A DNA stretch of 36,247 bases from NCBI RefSeq assembly GCF_002835665.1, contig NZ_PIZV01000015.1, positions 1 through 36,247 on the forward strand. Direction: 5' to 3'. Source of the DNA: Chryseobacterium sp. PMSZPI. GTDB taxonomy: Bacteria > Bacteroidota > Bacteroidia > Flavobacteriales > Weeksellaceae. Both the position numbers and the translations under genes were made by a program. Below are positions 1 to 8,512 of the stretch, piece by piece (position 1 is the first letter of the stretch; each line of letters opens with the position of its first letter). The notes under the pieces were generated by a model that did not search any database, was not told the origin of the DNA, and saw only the letters and a list, made by a program, of their open reading frames with translations.

Positions 1-1856
1 GAGTCATCAACATTGTGATGAAAAAGAATAAAAATAATGGCTATAATGGCACGATAAAAATGCAAAATGAGCATGGTTATTACAACAACCCTTCTGCCGG
101 AGCCTCATTCAATTTCAGACAAAACAAATGGTCCGGAAATTCTAACTTCAGAACGGGAACCTGGACTGAGAGACAAAAATATTCTTTATCCAATGGTGAT
201 CCAACGTTTAGAAATGAATCTTATGGTTTCAATAATGATCCTAATACAAATTTCAGCGGAGGATTCAATCTTGATTATGAGATTAATAAAAAACAAAGTC
301 TTGGATTTTCTTATAATATGAGATATAATAAGAGTTTCAACTCTGTTTTAGATATCACCAACTGGCAGAATGGTATTTTAACAAACAGGACAATTAATAA
401 TGAGGATGCACAAACAAGAAATCATTCTTTTAATTTAAACTATGAAATAAAAACTGATTCTTTGGGCAGCAAGCTGACTTCTAATGCTTCTTATTTGTGG
501 TTCAACAGAGATAAAGTAAGCTTCAATGAAAGTTTCCCTTTGACAAATGATACCATTAATAAATATTCTGCACTGCATCAATCTGTACCTCAAATCATCA
601 ATAACTACGCAGCTAATATCGATTATCTGAAAAAAACGGCTAAGGGGGCAACATGGTTAATGGGAATCAGTTACAATCATACAAATACTGATAATGATAC
701 AAAGCAGGATAAACTTGTAAAGGGCGAATTTGTCATTGATCCTAATCAAACCAACCACTTTATCTACAAGGAAAATATTTTGGGACTTTACATCAACTAT
801 GAAAGAAAACTGACTGAGAAGTTATCCGGAAAAATCGGAGCTCGTTATGAAATGACCAGAAGCACCGGAGATATTGTAGATAAAACAGGATTTGAAAGAA
901 ACTACAACAATCTCCTTCCTTATCTGAATTTAAATTATGCCATCAATTCTGATCATAATCTTAGCTATACTTTCTCCAGCAGAATCAGAAGACCTAGATT
1001 TTGGGAATTAAATCCATCAAGAACTTATTTTACCCCGACTAATTACACTCAGAACAACCCATTTATTTTAGCCGCCAAATATTATAATCAGGAACTGAAT
1101 TATATGTACAAGAATGCATTCTATGCTAATCTAAGTTTTACGATGGTAGAGGATGCTATGGCTACGGATCTGATTCCGTTGCAAGGAACAGTAACTGCTC
1201 CTAAGAAAGATGGTGATGGTAATATTATTCATGATATTAAGGGTAATCCAATTATGGAAACCACCAAGTTTCTAAGATATATAAGAACCAATTATGGAAA
1301 GAGCAGAGAACTTGGTTTAACTCTTGGGATGAACAAATCCTGGTTCAAAGACATCTGGACAACAAATTATTCTGTCAATCTAGGATATATAAGTTTCAAA
1401 GGTGCTGTACTGGAGGACCCTACTTCGATGCCTGTTCCGGGAGAGACCGAAGTTATTGATCCCTACATCATTGATGTTAAAAATTATAATATGTCTGCTA
1501 CTTTTAATAATATAATTCGACTTTCTTCCAAAAAAGACTGGTTTCTGGGTGTCAATTATTTCTTCGCCAGTAAAACTGCAATGGAAGCCGGTACAATAGG
1601 AGTAAGACAAAGTTTCGACATCAGTCTTAAAAAAATTATCGGTGACTGGACTATTGTAGCAGAGGTAAATGATTTATTTAATCAAAGTTATTATCGGGTT
1701 GAAGGGGTACAACCTAACGGAAGCTACAATAATATTACCAATTTCTATTATCCAAGATTATTGAATATAGGAGTTACCTACAACTTCGGGAATCAGAAAC
1801 TGAAAAAAGCAAGGGAAATAAAATCAGCGAATGATGCTGTAAAATCAAGAACCTAA
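1..1856 (+). CDS. TonB-dependent-receptor-like outer-membrane beta-barrel protein, 5' end cut by window
   Basis: The reading frame is open to the left edge. The codons before the first possible start read V-I-N-I-V, which matches the end of a receptor plug domain (compare DGIINIILKK in the next gene). So the GTG/ATG at 15-20 is internal and the gene begins outside the window. About 617 residues are visible: the end of the plug, then a long series of alternating, aromatic-rich strands typical of the outer membrane protein beta-barrel family (PF14905-like). Landmarks are NYNNLLPYLNLNYAIN, SRIRRPRFWELNP and a C-terminal VTYNFGNQK followed by a basic tail. It is a close paralogue of the next gene, 47 bp downstream, and probably co-transcribed with it. 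The family sits in the outer membrane and usually imports ligands with TonB/ExbBD energy. The substrate cannot be read from the sequence. Confidence 0.88.
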   Translation, partial: VINIVMKKNKNNGYNGTIKMQNEHGYYNNPSAGASFNFRQNKWSGNSNFRTGTWTERQKYSLSNGDPTFRNESYGFNNDPNTNFSGGFNLDYEINKKQSLGFSYNMRYNKSFNSVLDITNWQNGILTNRTINNEDAQTRNHSFNLNYEIKTDSLGSKLTSNASYLWFNRDKVSFNESFPLTNDTINKYSALHQSVPQIINNYAANIDYLKKTAKGATWLMGISYNHTNTDNDTKQDKLVKGEFVIDPNQTNHFIYKENILGLYINYERKLTEKLSGKIGARYEMTRSTGDIVDKTGFERNYNNLLPYLNLNYAINSDHNLSYTFSSRIRRPRFWELNPSRTYFTPTNYTQNNPFILAAKYYNQELNYMYKNAFYANLSFTMVEDAMATDLIPLQGTVTAPKKDGDGNIIHDIKGNPIMETTKFLRYIRTNYGKSRELGLTLGMNKSWFKDIWTTNYSVNLGYISFKGAVLEDPTSMPVPGETEVIDPYIIDVKNYNMSATFNNIIRLSSKKDWFLGVNYFFASKTAMEAGTIGVRQSFDISLKKIIGDWTIVAEVNDLFNQSYYRVEGVQPNGSYNNITNFYYPRLLNIGVTYNFGNQKLKKAREIKSANDAVKSRT

Positions 1857-1903
1857 TAACTATAAAAAACTTATAGCATTTAACCACTCTAAAAAGAACA
1901 AAC

Positions 1904-4156
1904 ATGAAACGTATAATATTGTCTCTCGTATTATTATCCGGAACTTTAGCCTTAGCTCAGGAAAAGAAATCCGACACGACAAAAACAAAAAGTATAGAAG
2001 GGGTTACCATTACCAAACAAGTCTTTAAAAAACAAAGTGACCGTTTTGTATATGATGTTGCCGCATCTCCAGTTGCAAAAGGAAATACAACTTTTGACCT
2101 TTTAAAACAAACTCCATTATTATCTTCAACAGATGATAAAACATTGAAAATTGCAGGAAAAAACAATGCAGTCATCTACATCAATGGAAGAAAAACGAAT
2201 ATGGATGCTGAATCTCTCGCCCAGTTCCTGAAAAATACACCTGCTGAAAATATTCAGAAAATTGAAGTCATCACGGTTCCCGGAAGTGAATATCAAGTGG
2301 AATCTTCGGATGGAATCATCAATATTATTTTAAAGAAAAAAATGAGTGATGGTCTTAGCGGTAATATGAGGTTTTCGAATACTCAAAATAAATATAATGC
2401 AAGCCAGGCCAGTTTCTCTGCCAATTATAGAAAAGATAAGCTTGGAATCAGTGCCAACCTTAGTGGAGGTGAGAGTATTTTTGCACAAACTTATACGTTA
2501 AAAAATGGGAACGATAGAGCTTTCAATGTTTCTACAGGAGAAATTGATAATCCCAATAAAAATATCGGAGGTTATCTGAATATCGATTATCAATTAACAG
2601 ACAACAGTAATCTGGCATTGTCCTGGAATACCTGGGCCAACAAAGGTTATAATTCAACCGCAGACTTGTTCAATACGATTACTGATGAAAGCGTTACAAC
2701 TTATAGCTGGTCTAAAAATAAAAAGAATACGAGATCTTACAACAACTCAGTAAATTTGAACTATGAGTTAAAAACAGATTCTTTGGGAAGCAAATTAAAT
2801 GTAAATGCGGCTTATTTGAACTACAGAAAATTCCAATTTATTGACAACCAAAACTACATTTCAAATGTAAACGGGGAAATAGGGAAAAGAACTTCACAAG
2901 TATTTCAGGACTTACCTCAGCTTATCAACAATTTTTCCGGAATGGTGGATTATATCCAGAAATTTAAAAATGATCTGACGATTTCAGTAGGGGGAAATTA
3001 TAACAAAACAAAAACAGACAACGATACTAAAAATGACACCTACATTTTCGGATCGAAACCATCATTCACATCTGCTCCAAATCATTTTATATATGATGAG
3101 AATATATATGGTTTTTATGCCACTGCCGAAAAGAAATTTTCGGATAAGTTTTCCGGAAAAATAGGCGCGAGATATGAGATAACGAATAGCCTGGGAACTT
3201 CCGATAATGCTCCTACCGTTGAACTTCAGAGAATAAAAAGGAATTATAATAACTTCCTGCCATACGCAAGTTTCAACTACGCCATTAATGATAAAAATAA
3301 TATCTCTTATTCTTTTTCAAGCAGAATGATGAGACCTACTTTCTGGCAGATCAATCCGGTAAAGAGTATTCTGACCAGCAACAATTATACACAGAATAAT
3401 CCATTTGTGAAGGCATCTTCAATGTACAATCAGGAACTAACGTATATGTATAAAAATTCTTACTTTCTGATTTTGAATCATACTTATTTTAAGGATGTTA
3501 TTACTCAAGTTCCTTTGCAAGGGTATCCTGTTTCTCCTGATGGCACGACAAAAACGGTGAATGAATTAAGATACATCAGTACCAATTTTGGAAATAAGCA
3601 GGAAATGTCTGCAATGGTAGGGATTCAAAAATCATTGTTTAAACAATATTGGACAACAAACTTTAATATCGGTTTTCAGCATAATATCAACAATGGAAGT
3701 CTGGGAGTGGATCCGACTACAGGAGATAGGTTTAAAAATGAGAATGGTGATTTTGTTGAATATATAAATAATCGAAAATCTACAAGTCTTTTGATCCAAA
3801 CCAATAATACCATCCGCCTTGATAAAAACAAAACATGGTTCCTCGGTGTTAATTTTTTCTACATAGACAAACAACAGGTTGATTTAGGGTTGATAAAAAG
3901 TTTAGCAAGCTTAGACCTTAGCATAAAGAAAAATTGGAACGACTGGACTTTTGCACTAAATCTAAATGATGTTTTAAAAACAAATATCGTGGAGATAGAA
4001 GATTATCAATCGAATGGCAACTACAATTATATACACCAAAACTCACATCCGAGAAGTATTGCCGTAAGTCTTACTTATAATTTTGGAAACCAGAAAGTGA
4101 AAAAAGTAAGAGATATTGAAGGGGCTTCAGATGCCATCAAAAGCAGAACAAAATAA
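1904..4156 (+). CDS. TonB-dependent-receptor-like outer-membrane beta-barrel protein
   Basis: A complete 750-residue protein. Residues 1-18 are a signal peptide (hydrophobic run ending LALA, then Q). A plug-like domain follows at about 30-147, including YINGR and ending with DGIINIILKK. The rest is a beta-barrel with the same landmarks as the upstream gene (NYNNFLPYASFNYAIN, SSRMMRPTFWQINP, C-terminal LTYNFGNQK plus a basic tail ending KSRTK). There is no N-terminal carboxypeptidase-regulatory-like domain, and no SusD partner is adjacent, so a classical glycan SusC role is unlikely. The pair looks like a tandem duplication. A strong terminator lies 42 bp after the stop, so the two-gene unit probably ends here. 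The ligand is unknown. Confidence 0.9.
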   Translation: MKRIILSLVLLSGTLALAQEKKSDTTKTKSIEGVTITKQVFKKQSDRFVYDVAASPVAKGNTTFDLLKQTPLLSSTDDKTLKIAGKNNAVIYINGRKTNMDAESLAQFLKNTPAENIQKIEVITVPGSEYQVESSDGIINIILKKKMSDGLSGNMRFSNTQNKYNASQASFSANYRKDKLGISANLSGGESIFAQTYTLKNGNDRAFNVSTGEIDNPNKNIGGYLNIDYQLTDNSNLALSWNTWANKGYNSTADLFNTITDESVTTYSWSKNKKNTRSYNNSVNLNYELKTDSLGSKLNVNAAYLNYRKFQFIDNQNYISNVNGEIGKRTSQVFQDLPQLINNFSGMVDYIQKFKNDLTISVGGNYNKTKTDNDTKNDTYIFGSKPSFTSAPNHFIYDENIYGFYATAEKKFSDKFSGKIGARYEITNSLGTSDNAPTVELQRIKRNYNNFLPYASFNYAINDKNNISYSFSSRMMRPTFWQINPVKSILTSNNYTQNNPFVKASSMYNQELTYMYKNSYFLILNHTYFKDVITQVPLQGYPVSPDGTTKTVNELRYISTNFGNKQEMSAMVGIQKSLFKQYWTTNFNIGFQHNINNGSLGVDPTTGDRFKNENGDFVEYINNRKSTSLLIQTNNTIRLDKNKTWFLGVNFFYIDKQQVDLGLIKSLASLDLSIKKNWNDWTFALNLNDVLKTNIVEIEDYQSNGNYNYIHQNSHPRSIAVSLTYNFGNQKVKKVRDIEGASDAIKSRTK

Positions 4157-4197
4157 GGATTATCATTCTTCATATTCAATCAAATTATTTTTTATCA

Positions 4198-4226
4198 AAC
4201 CTGTTGATTTGTCAATGGGTTTTTTA
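4198..4226 (+). terminator. Rho-independent terminator after the tandem receptors
   Basis: A 10-bp stem including two G-U pairs (4198-4207 with 4212-4221) and a TTTG loop runs straight into a T run. It lies 42 bp after the receptor stop and 12 bp before the next start codon. The hydrolase gene is therefore either read through or uses a promoter inside this stretch. Confidence 0.7.
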
Positions 4227-4237
4227 TCTTTAATACT

Positions 4238-5089
4238 ATGAAAAAAATGACCTTTTTTTTTGTATTTATCTGCCTTCTCTTGACAAGTTGTAAAGAGAAA
4301 AAAATCAACCTGGGTCAAAATGCAAACTTTACTCTAGAAGAAAACATTTCCTATGGTATTCATCCGGAGCAGGTCATGGATCTTTATATTCCACAGAAAA
4401 ACCCAAATGGAAAAAAAGAGGTTTTTATGATTATTCATGGAGGTGGATGGCGTGCCGGAAATAAATCACAACTCACTTTCTTTACGCTTTCCCTGATGAA
4501 AAAGTTTCCCAGTCATATTTTTGTGAACATCAATTACAGGCTTGCCTCAGAAACAAATTATGCTTTACCCGACCAGATGTATGATATTAAAGATGTATCG
4601 GCTTTTTTAGAAAAAAAACTACATTATTCTCCTAAATTCATTTTGCTTGGCAACAGCGCCGGTGGGCATTTATCTATGCTATATGCTTATCAGTTTGATC
4701 CTTTGAAAAATGTCAAAGCTGTTATTAATATAGTCGGTCCAGCAGACCTTACGGATGCCAGTTTCAAAAGGTATCAGGATTACTCTTTCGTGGAAAGAAA
4801 GCTTGTAAATCCCCAAGCTCCTAAATCAGGAATCTCACGTATACATTTTGGTAATCCTGTCCAATGGATAAAGAAATCTTCCCCTCCCACCCTTTCTTAT
4901 TACGGGAAGACTGATCGTGTTATTCCTTCCACACAAGCAAAAATCCTTGACTCTGCACTTACCCAAAATAATGTCATACATGAAACTTATACCTTCAATG
5001 GAGGTCACCTGGATTGGGATAAAGAACCCAACAATATATTTCTGATTGATAAAGTTGAAACATTTCTAAAACGGGTTGATAAAAAATAA
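4238..5089 (+). CDS. Alpha/beta hydrolase lipoprotein (esterase/lipase-like)
   Basis: A 283-residue protein with a lipoprotein signal (hydrophobic 5-16, lipobox L-T-S-C, lipidated Cys18), so probably anchored in the outer membrane or periplasm. The fold is a hormone-sensitive-lipase/BD-FAE-type alpha/beta hydrolase. The oxyanion-hole motif HGGGW is at 67-71 and the nucleophile elbow GNSAGG places Ser140. Asp226 (in GKTDRVIP) and His257 (in NGGHLDW) complete a catalytic triad. The family hydrolyses carboxylic esters, including acyl groups on sugars. The convergent GH43 gene makes a polysaccharide-deacylating role possible, but that is inference. All catalytic residues are present. The start is the only ATG preceding the signal peptide. 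Confidence 0.85.
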   Translation: MKKMTFFFVFICLLLTSCKEKKINLGQNANFTLEENISYGIHPEQVMDLYIPQKNPNGKKEVFMIIHGGGWRAGNKSQLTFFTLSLMKKFPSHIFVNINYRLASETNYALPDQMYDIKDVSAFLEKKLHYSPKFILLGNSAGGHLSMLYAYQFDPLKNVKAVINIVGPADLTDASFKRYQDYSFVERKLVNPQAPKSGISRIHFGNPVQWIKKSSPPTLSYYGKTDRVIPSTQAKILDSALTQNNVIHETYTFNGGHLDWDKEPNNIFLIDKVETFLKRVDKK

Positions 5090-5115
5090 CACACTCTGAC
5101 AACTCAAAGTGTGTT
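5080..5115 (-). terminator. Terminator between convergent hydrolase and GH43 genes
   Basis: An 8-bp perfect stem, AACACACT at 5088-5095 with AGTGTGTT at 5108-5115. Read on the minus strand it is followed by a run of T (the A run at 5081-5086), so it best serves the GH43 gene ending at 5137. It overlaps the stop codon of the convergent hydrolase gene. Confidence 0.65.
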
Positions 5116-5136
5116 ACAAAAAATATTTTATTTTAT

Positions 5137-6897
5137 TTATTCAGACTTAACAATATCCGTTCTTTCTGACATTCCGTTAGCATTGAAGGCCTCAATCTGA
5201 AAATAATAAGCGTCTGTTCTGTCTGCACCGGTAAAGAAGTATTCATTTTTTCCATAAACCATAATACTTCCGTATAATTTCTCCGGTGATTTTCCCCAAT
5301 AGATTACATAGCCATCTGCTTCAGGATTCTGTTGCCATTTCATCCAAATGCTTCTTCTTTCACCATATTTTTTAGGATCAGCTCTTAATGGGACAAAGCC
5401 TTCTACTTTCTTAGGCTTCTCTCCTGCTCCTTTTCCAAATACTCTGAAACCACTCAATGCAAATTTTCCGGTAGGCATTTTCAGGTTTTCCATTTTAAGG
5501 AATCTTGCTGTCGCAGGTTTTTCAAGTTCAATATAGTCATGAGGGACATCTTTTGTGTTCTTGCTTTTATCAACAATCACCTTCCATTTTTTACCATCAT
5601 CTGAACCGAATATCTTATACTGGTGCATTTTTCCTAAGGTTTTTCCCATGAACTCGGCATCCTGATCTGCATAATTGATCTGAATGGCATTGATTGTTGA
5701 GACCTCTCCAAGGTCCGTTTGAAACCACTCGCCTGAGTTTCCGGTCTTTGCACTCCAGTAGGTTTTAATATCTTCGTCTACAGCAAAATTAGACTGATAA
5801 CTTCCTAATGTAGAGGAAACCTGAACGGGCTTATTATAATTCAGCAACATCCATCCGGCAAAAAGACCTTTTGTAAAATCTTTTCCTTGGGCATATTGTG
5901 GAAGATAAGTAGGATAATCTCCGTATGCTGTATTACAATACATCACATCATCTTTATCAAACCCGGCCGGCCAGATCCCAAGTCTCCTTTCAAAATTATT
6001 TTTAGTGGAAATAAAAATGGTTGAAATATGCCACCAATTTTTGTAATTATCTTCAAAAGTGGCTCCATGTCCCGCTCCTCTTGCAAATCCTCCCGGCTTA
6101 TAAGAAAACGGATTGTGCTGCTGATATTCGAAGCCTTCTAAAGGACTTTTACTAACGTATACTCCGTCCGAATATCCACTAAACTCTGTAGCCGGAGCAC
6201 CATATTGCATATAATATTTACCGTTATGTTTCGTCATCCAGGCTCCTTCAACAAAAGGCTGAAGAAAAACATTATCATTATATTCTCCAAATCTTTCCCA
6301 GCCATGATCTTCCGGTTTCAGCCTAAGGATAGGTTTTACGAAACCTTCTGACTGGAGGGTTTTCATCTTCACTTCGGTTCCTAATAACGGCCATTCATTA
6401 CTGGATCCCCAATAGAGATAGAGTTTATTTTTATCTTCATCATAATGAAATGCCGGATCCCAGGCTCCTACCTTTAAAGTGTCTACCGCAATCTTCCAAT
6501 CATCTTTGGTAGGATCTGTACTTTTCCAGATGGGAAAATCCTGTTCCCAGGTAGAACCAAAAACATAAAGGGTATCTTTCATTGCCCAAACTGCCGGAGC
6601 ATTGAGATCGTGAATATATTTTTTATCCCGGAGAAACTTTCTTTTTACAAATTTCCAGTCCAGCATATCATCACTGTACCAATATCCTTCCTGGTTGGTA
6701 GAAAAAAGAAAAAGCTTATTTTTAAAATTTACAATTACCGGATCAGCTGTAGCACGGTGTTTTCCTTGTTTAGAAAAGATCTCAAAGGGAGTGTAACCAT
6801 AATCAATATTAATGGGATTACAGAACGTCTTCTGTTGCCCTCCTACTAATATTCCCAGGAACATTATCCATAATAAAAAGTATTGCCGCATCTTCAT
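5137..6897 (-). CDS. Secreted glycoside hydrolase family 43 protein with discoidin-like domain
   Basis: A 586-residue protein with an N-terminal signal peptide (1-20, hydrophobic run ending VGG). Residues about 25-330 form a five-bladed GH43 catalytic domain. The expected acidic triad is visible as Asp52 (ATADPV), Asp147 (GAWDPAF) and Glu218 (FVEGAW), with a conserved GAGHG around His277. Residues about 350-475 resemble an F5/8 type C (discoidin) carbohydrate-binding domain, with the stretches SNFAVDEDIKTYWSAK and EWFQTDLGE. The last ~90 residues look fibronectin-III-like. The family cleaves arabinose- or xylose-containing side chains and oligosaccharides; the exact substrate cannot be told. 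It acts outside the cytoplasm. A TANNTTTG match (TAACTTTG on the minus strand, 6915-6922) just upstream suggests its own promoter. Confidence 0.88.
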   Translation of the reverse strand: MKMRQYFLLWIMFLGILVGGQQKTFCNPINIDYGYTPFEIFSKQGKHRATADPVIVNFKNKLFLFSTNQEGYWYSDDMLDWKFVKRKFLRDKKYIHDLNAPAVWAMKDTLYVFGSTWEQDFPIWKSTDPTKDDWKIAVDTLKVGAWDPAFHYDEDKNKLYLYWGSSNEWPLLGTEVKMKTLQSEGFVKPILRLKPEDHGWERFGEYNDNVFLQPFVEGAWMTKHNGKYYMQYGAPATEFSGYSDGVYVSKSPLEGFEYQQHNPFSYKPGGFARGAGHGATFEDNYKNWWHISTIFISTKNNFERRLGIWPAGFDKDDVMYCNTAYGDYPTYLPQYAQGKDFTKGLFAGWMLLNYNKPVQVSSTLGSYQSNFAVDEDIKTYWSAKTGNSGEWFQTDLGEVSTINAIQINYADQDAEFMGKTLGKMHQYKIFGSDDGKKWKVIVDKSKNTKDVPHDYIELEKPATARFLKMENLKMPTGKFALSGFRVFGKGAGEKPKKVEGFVPLRADPKKYGERRSIWMKWQQNPEADGYVIYWGKSPEKLYGSIMVYGKNEYFFTGADRTDAYYFQIEAFNANGMSERTDIVKSE

Positions 6898-6914
6898 ATT
6901 TTTTACATTAAAGG

Positions 6915-6922
6915 CAAAGTTA
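6915..6922 (-). promoter_or_regulatory. Candidate -7 element of the GH43 gene
   Basis: The minus strand reads TAACTTTG, matching the Bacteroidota -7 consensus TANNTTTG, 18 bases upstream of the start codon. No clear TTTG is seen 19 bp further upstream, so the assignment is tentative. Confidence 0.35.
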
Positions 6923-6980
6923 CTTAACTTTTTTCTGTTTCTTTATGTGAATACCATATAGAAATCTTTTAAACCCTTAA

Positions 6981-7015
6981 TGAAAAAAAAATCTGACCCT
7001 GTTTCCAAAGTCAGA
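6981..7015 (-). terminator. Probable terminator of the ctlX-like gene
   Basis: A 6-bp stem, TCTGAC at 6992-6997 with GTCAGA at 7010-7015. On the minus strand it is followed by a run of nine T (A run at 6983-6991). It lies 25 bp after the stop of the ctlX-like gene and separates it from GH43. Confidence 0.6.
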
Positions 7016-7039
7016 AGAATATATATGATAATGATTTAA

Positions 7040-7963
7040 TTATTTTTTGGGCAGGAAAACCTCAGCAAGCATGCATCTTGCACTTCCTCCACCATTAACT
7101 TCAATCGTATTAAGATCTGAATAAATAATCTCACAGTATTTCTCAATAGCTGCTACTTGTTCAGGGGTTAAAGATTGATATGCTGTCTGGCTCATAACAA
7201 GAAATTTCTCTCCATTATTATTCTGAACCTGAAGCATATTACCGGCAAACTGCTGCATCTGTTCTTCAGAAATCTCAATAATTTCTTTCCCCGAACTTTT
7301 GATTGTTTCAACAACCTTTTCTCTTTCAAGTTCGTCATCAATACAATCAAGACATATTACTACGAATTTGTCGGCTACACACATCATAACATTGGTATGA
7401 TAGATAGGAAGCCTCTCTGTACCCACCGTCTGATAAGAATGGAATACAACCGGAGTAAAACCATATTTTGTACAGAATTCTCTGAATAATTTCTCATCCA
7501 GTCTCAAAGAAACTGAACCGTAAGCGATCTTATTATCATGATCGAAAATCATGCTTCCAGTACCTTCAAGGAAATGCCCCTGAGTTTCGGAAAAAGACCA
7601 GTCATCAATTTCAGCAACTTCAAAACCCTGGTTCTCGATGCTTTCAATAATATCTTCTCTTCTCTCTACTCTTCTGTTTGAGGCGAACATCGGATATAAA
7701 ACGACTTTCCCGTCTTTATGGAAGCTTACCCAGTTATTGGGAAAAATAGAATCCGGAGTATGTGGATCCAGTGTATCTTTTATAGTAATAACATTGATTC
7801 CTTTACCTCGTAATTTTCCAACAAAAGTGTTGAATTCGGCCAAAGCTTTTGACTGAATATCGGAACCTGTTTGTTCTACCTGAAAATAATTGTTTTCCGC
7901 AGTTTCTGCGTTGTAACCGAATGCAATCGGTTCTATCATTAATACTGTATCTGTTGTTTGCAT
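7040..7963 (-). CDS. ctlX: Citrulline hydrolase/CtlX-like guanidino-modifying enzyme
   Basis: A 307-residue cytoplasmic protein of the guanidino-group-modifying (arginine deiminase/amidinotransferase fold) superfamily, recognised as the CtlX-like branch. Likely catalytic residues are Glu133 (FLEGTGS), His189 (IYHTNVM) and nucleophile Cys297 in GGGSARCM near the C-terminus. Other family landmarks are PDSIFPNNW and VVLYPMFASNRR. CtlX-type enzymes are described as citrulline-utilisation hydrolases; the exact substrate here is not proven. On the minus strand it lies downstream of a second guanidino hydrolase (8496-9410), with a four-helix-bundle gene between them. The pair suggests a small arginine/citrulline or methylarginine catabolic unit. 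A terminator follows. Confidence 0.82.
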   Translation of the reverse strand: MQTTDTVLMIEPIAFGYNAETAENNYFQVEQTGSDIQSKALAEFNTFVGKLRGKGINVITIKDTLDPHTPDSIFPNNWVSFHKDGKVVLYPMFASNRRVERREDIIESIENQGFEVAEIDDWSFSETQGHFLEGTGSMIFDHDNKIAYGSVSLRLDEKLFREFCTKYGFTPVVFHSYQTVGTERLPIYHTNVMMCVADKFVVICLDCIDDELEREKVVETIKSSGKEIIEISEEQMQQFAGNMLQVQNNNGEKFLVMSQTAYQSLTPEQVAAIEKYCEIIYSDLNTIEVNGGGSARCMLAEVFLPKK

Positions 7964-8030
7964 TTCTTTTAAGTTTGAGGGTGTTAGTCTATGAGGGTTT
8001 GAGAATTGTCAGTATGCTTTATCAATTCTT
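7964..8030. repeat. Purine/T-rich left flank of the four-helix-bundle cassette
   Basis: On the plus strand, 7972-8004 is rich in short GAGGGT/GTTTGAG-like words. Similar words occur on the opposite strand in the right flank (8459-8512), so the two flanks look like degenerate inverted repeats around the small gene. Confidence 0.4.
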
Positions 8031-8426
8031 CTATTCGATATCTAATGAAGAAAATGAACACCATTTTTCTGACTGATTAATCATATTCACTAACATCCCT
8101 ATTATTTGGTTATACTGATTATGCAAATTGTTAAATTGCTCTTTATTTATATAGTTACAAGCATTGGCAAACTGACACCAGGTTTGTGTTTCCCTTGCCT
8201 CACCTTCAGAGTCTGTAAGTTTAGCGATAAAAGATTTTTCATATCTCCTTTTTCCCCAAGCTTCACTTACATTAGCTGTTACAGATCTTGATGATCTACG
8301 TATCTGGTCTGTAAGAGAATAGAGTTCTTCTTTTGGGAAAGTCTTCGAGAGCTCGTAAATTTGCTGTGCAACCTCAAAAGATTTTTGATACACTTTTAGA
8401 TCCTGATGAAATTTAATCGTTGACAT
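8031..8426 (-). CDS. Four-helix-bundle protein (S23/23S rRNA intervening-sequence family)
   Basis: A 131-residue protein with the pattern of the S23/IVP four-helix-bundle family: an N-terminal KFHQDLKVYQKSFEVAQQIY helix, KTFPKEELYSLTDQIRRSS, the SVTANVSEAWGKR segment and a C-terminal long helix. Relatives are encoded in 23S rRNA intervening sequences, and a related fold (Avd) assists diversity-generating retroelements. Stand-alone chromosomal copies like this one have no firmly known role. No reverse transcriptase, variable repeat or rRNA is nearby. It splits the two guanidino-hydrolase genes and is bordered by skewed repetitive sequence, which suggests it arrived as a mobile cassette (inference). 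Confidence 0.85.
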   Translation of the reverse strand: MSTIKFHQDLKVYQKSFEVAQQIYELSKTFPKEELYSLTDQIRRSSRSVTANVSEAWGKRRYEKSFIAKLTDSEGEARETQTWCQFANACNYINKEQFNNLHNQYNQIIGMLVNMINQSEKWCSFSSLDIE

Positions 8427-8458
8427 AATTATTTATTTAAGATTAAAAAATCGCACTA

Positions 8459-8512
8459 AAACTCTCTCACTCTAAAACTCTCCTACCCTACTCAACTACT
8501 CTCTCACAAGTG
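8459..8512. repeat. Pyrimidine-rich right flank of the four-helix-bundle cassette
   Basis: The plus strand is almost purely C/T/A with repeated ACTCTC/CTCAC words. It runs across the TAG stop of the DDAH-like gene (8496-8498) into its last codons. The reverse complement resembles the left flank at 7972-8004. Confidence 0.45.

Noticed and set aside
15..20. GTG/ATG as the real start of the first receptor
   Set aside because: The frame is open upstream and encodes the end of a plug domain, so the gene starts outside the window.
5137..6897. Polysaccharide utilisation locus around GH43, the hydrolase and the receptors
   Set aside because: No SusD-like gene, and the receptors lack the SusC N-terminal domain; the strands oppose and a terminator separates the genes.
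8031..8426. Four-helix-bundle gene as part of a diversity-generating retroelement
   Set aside because: No reverse transcriptase, template repeat or variable repeat is present in the window.
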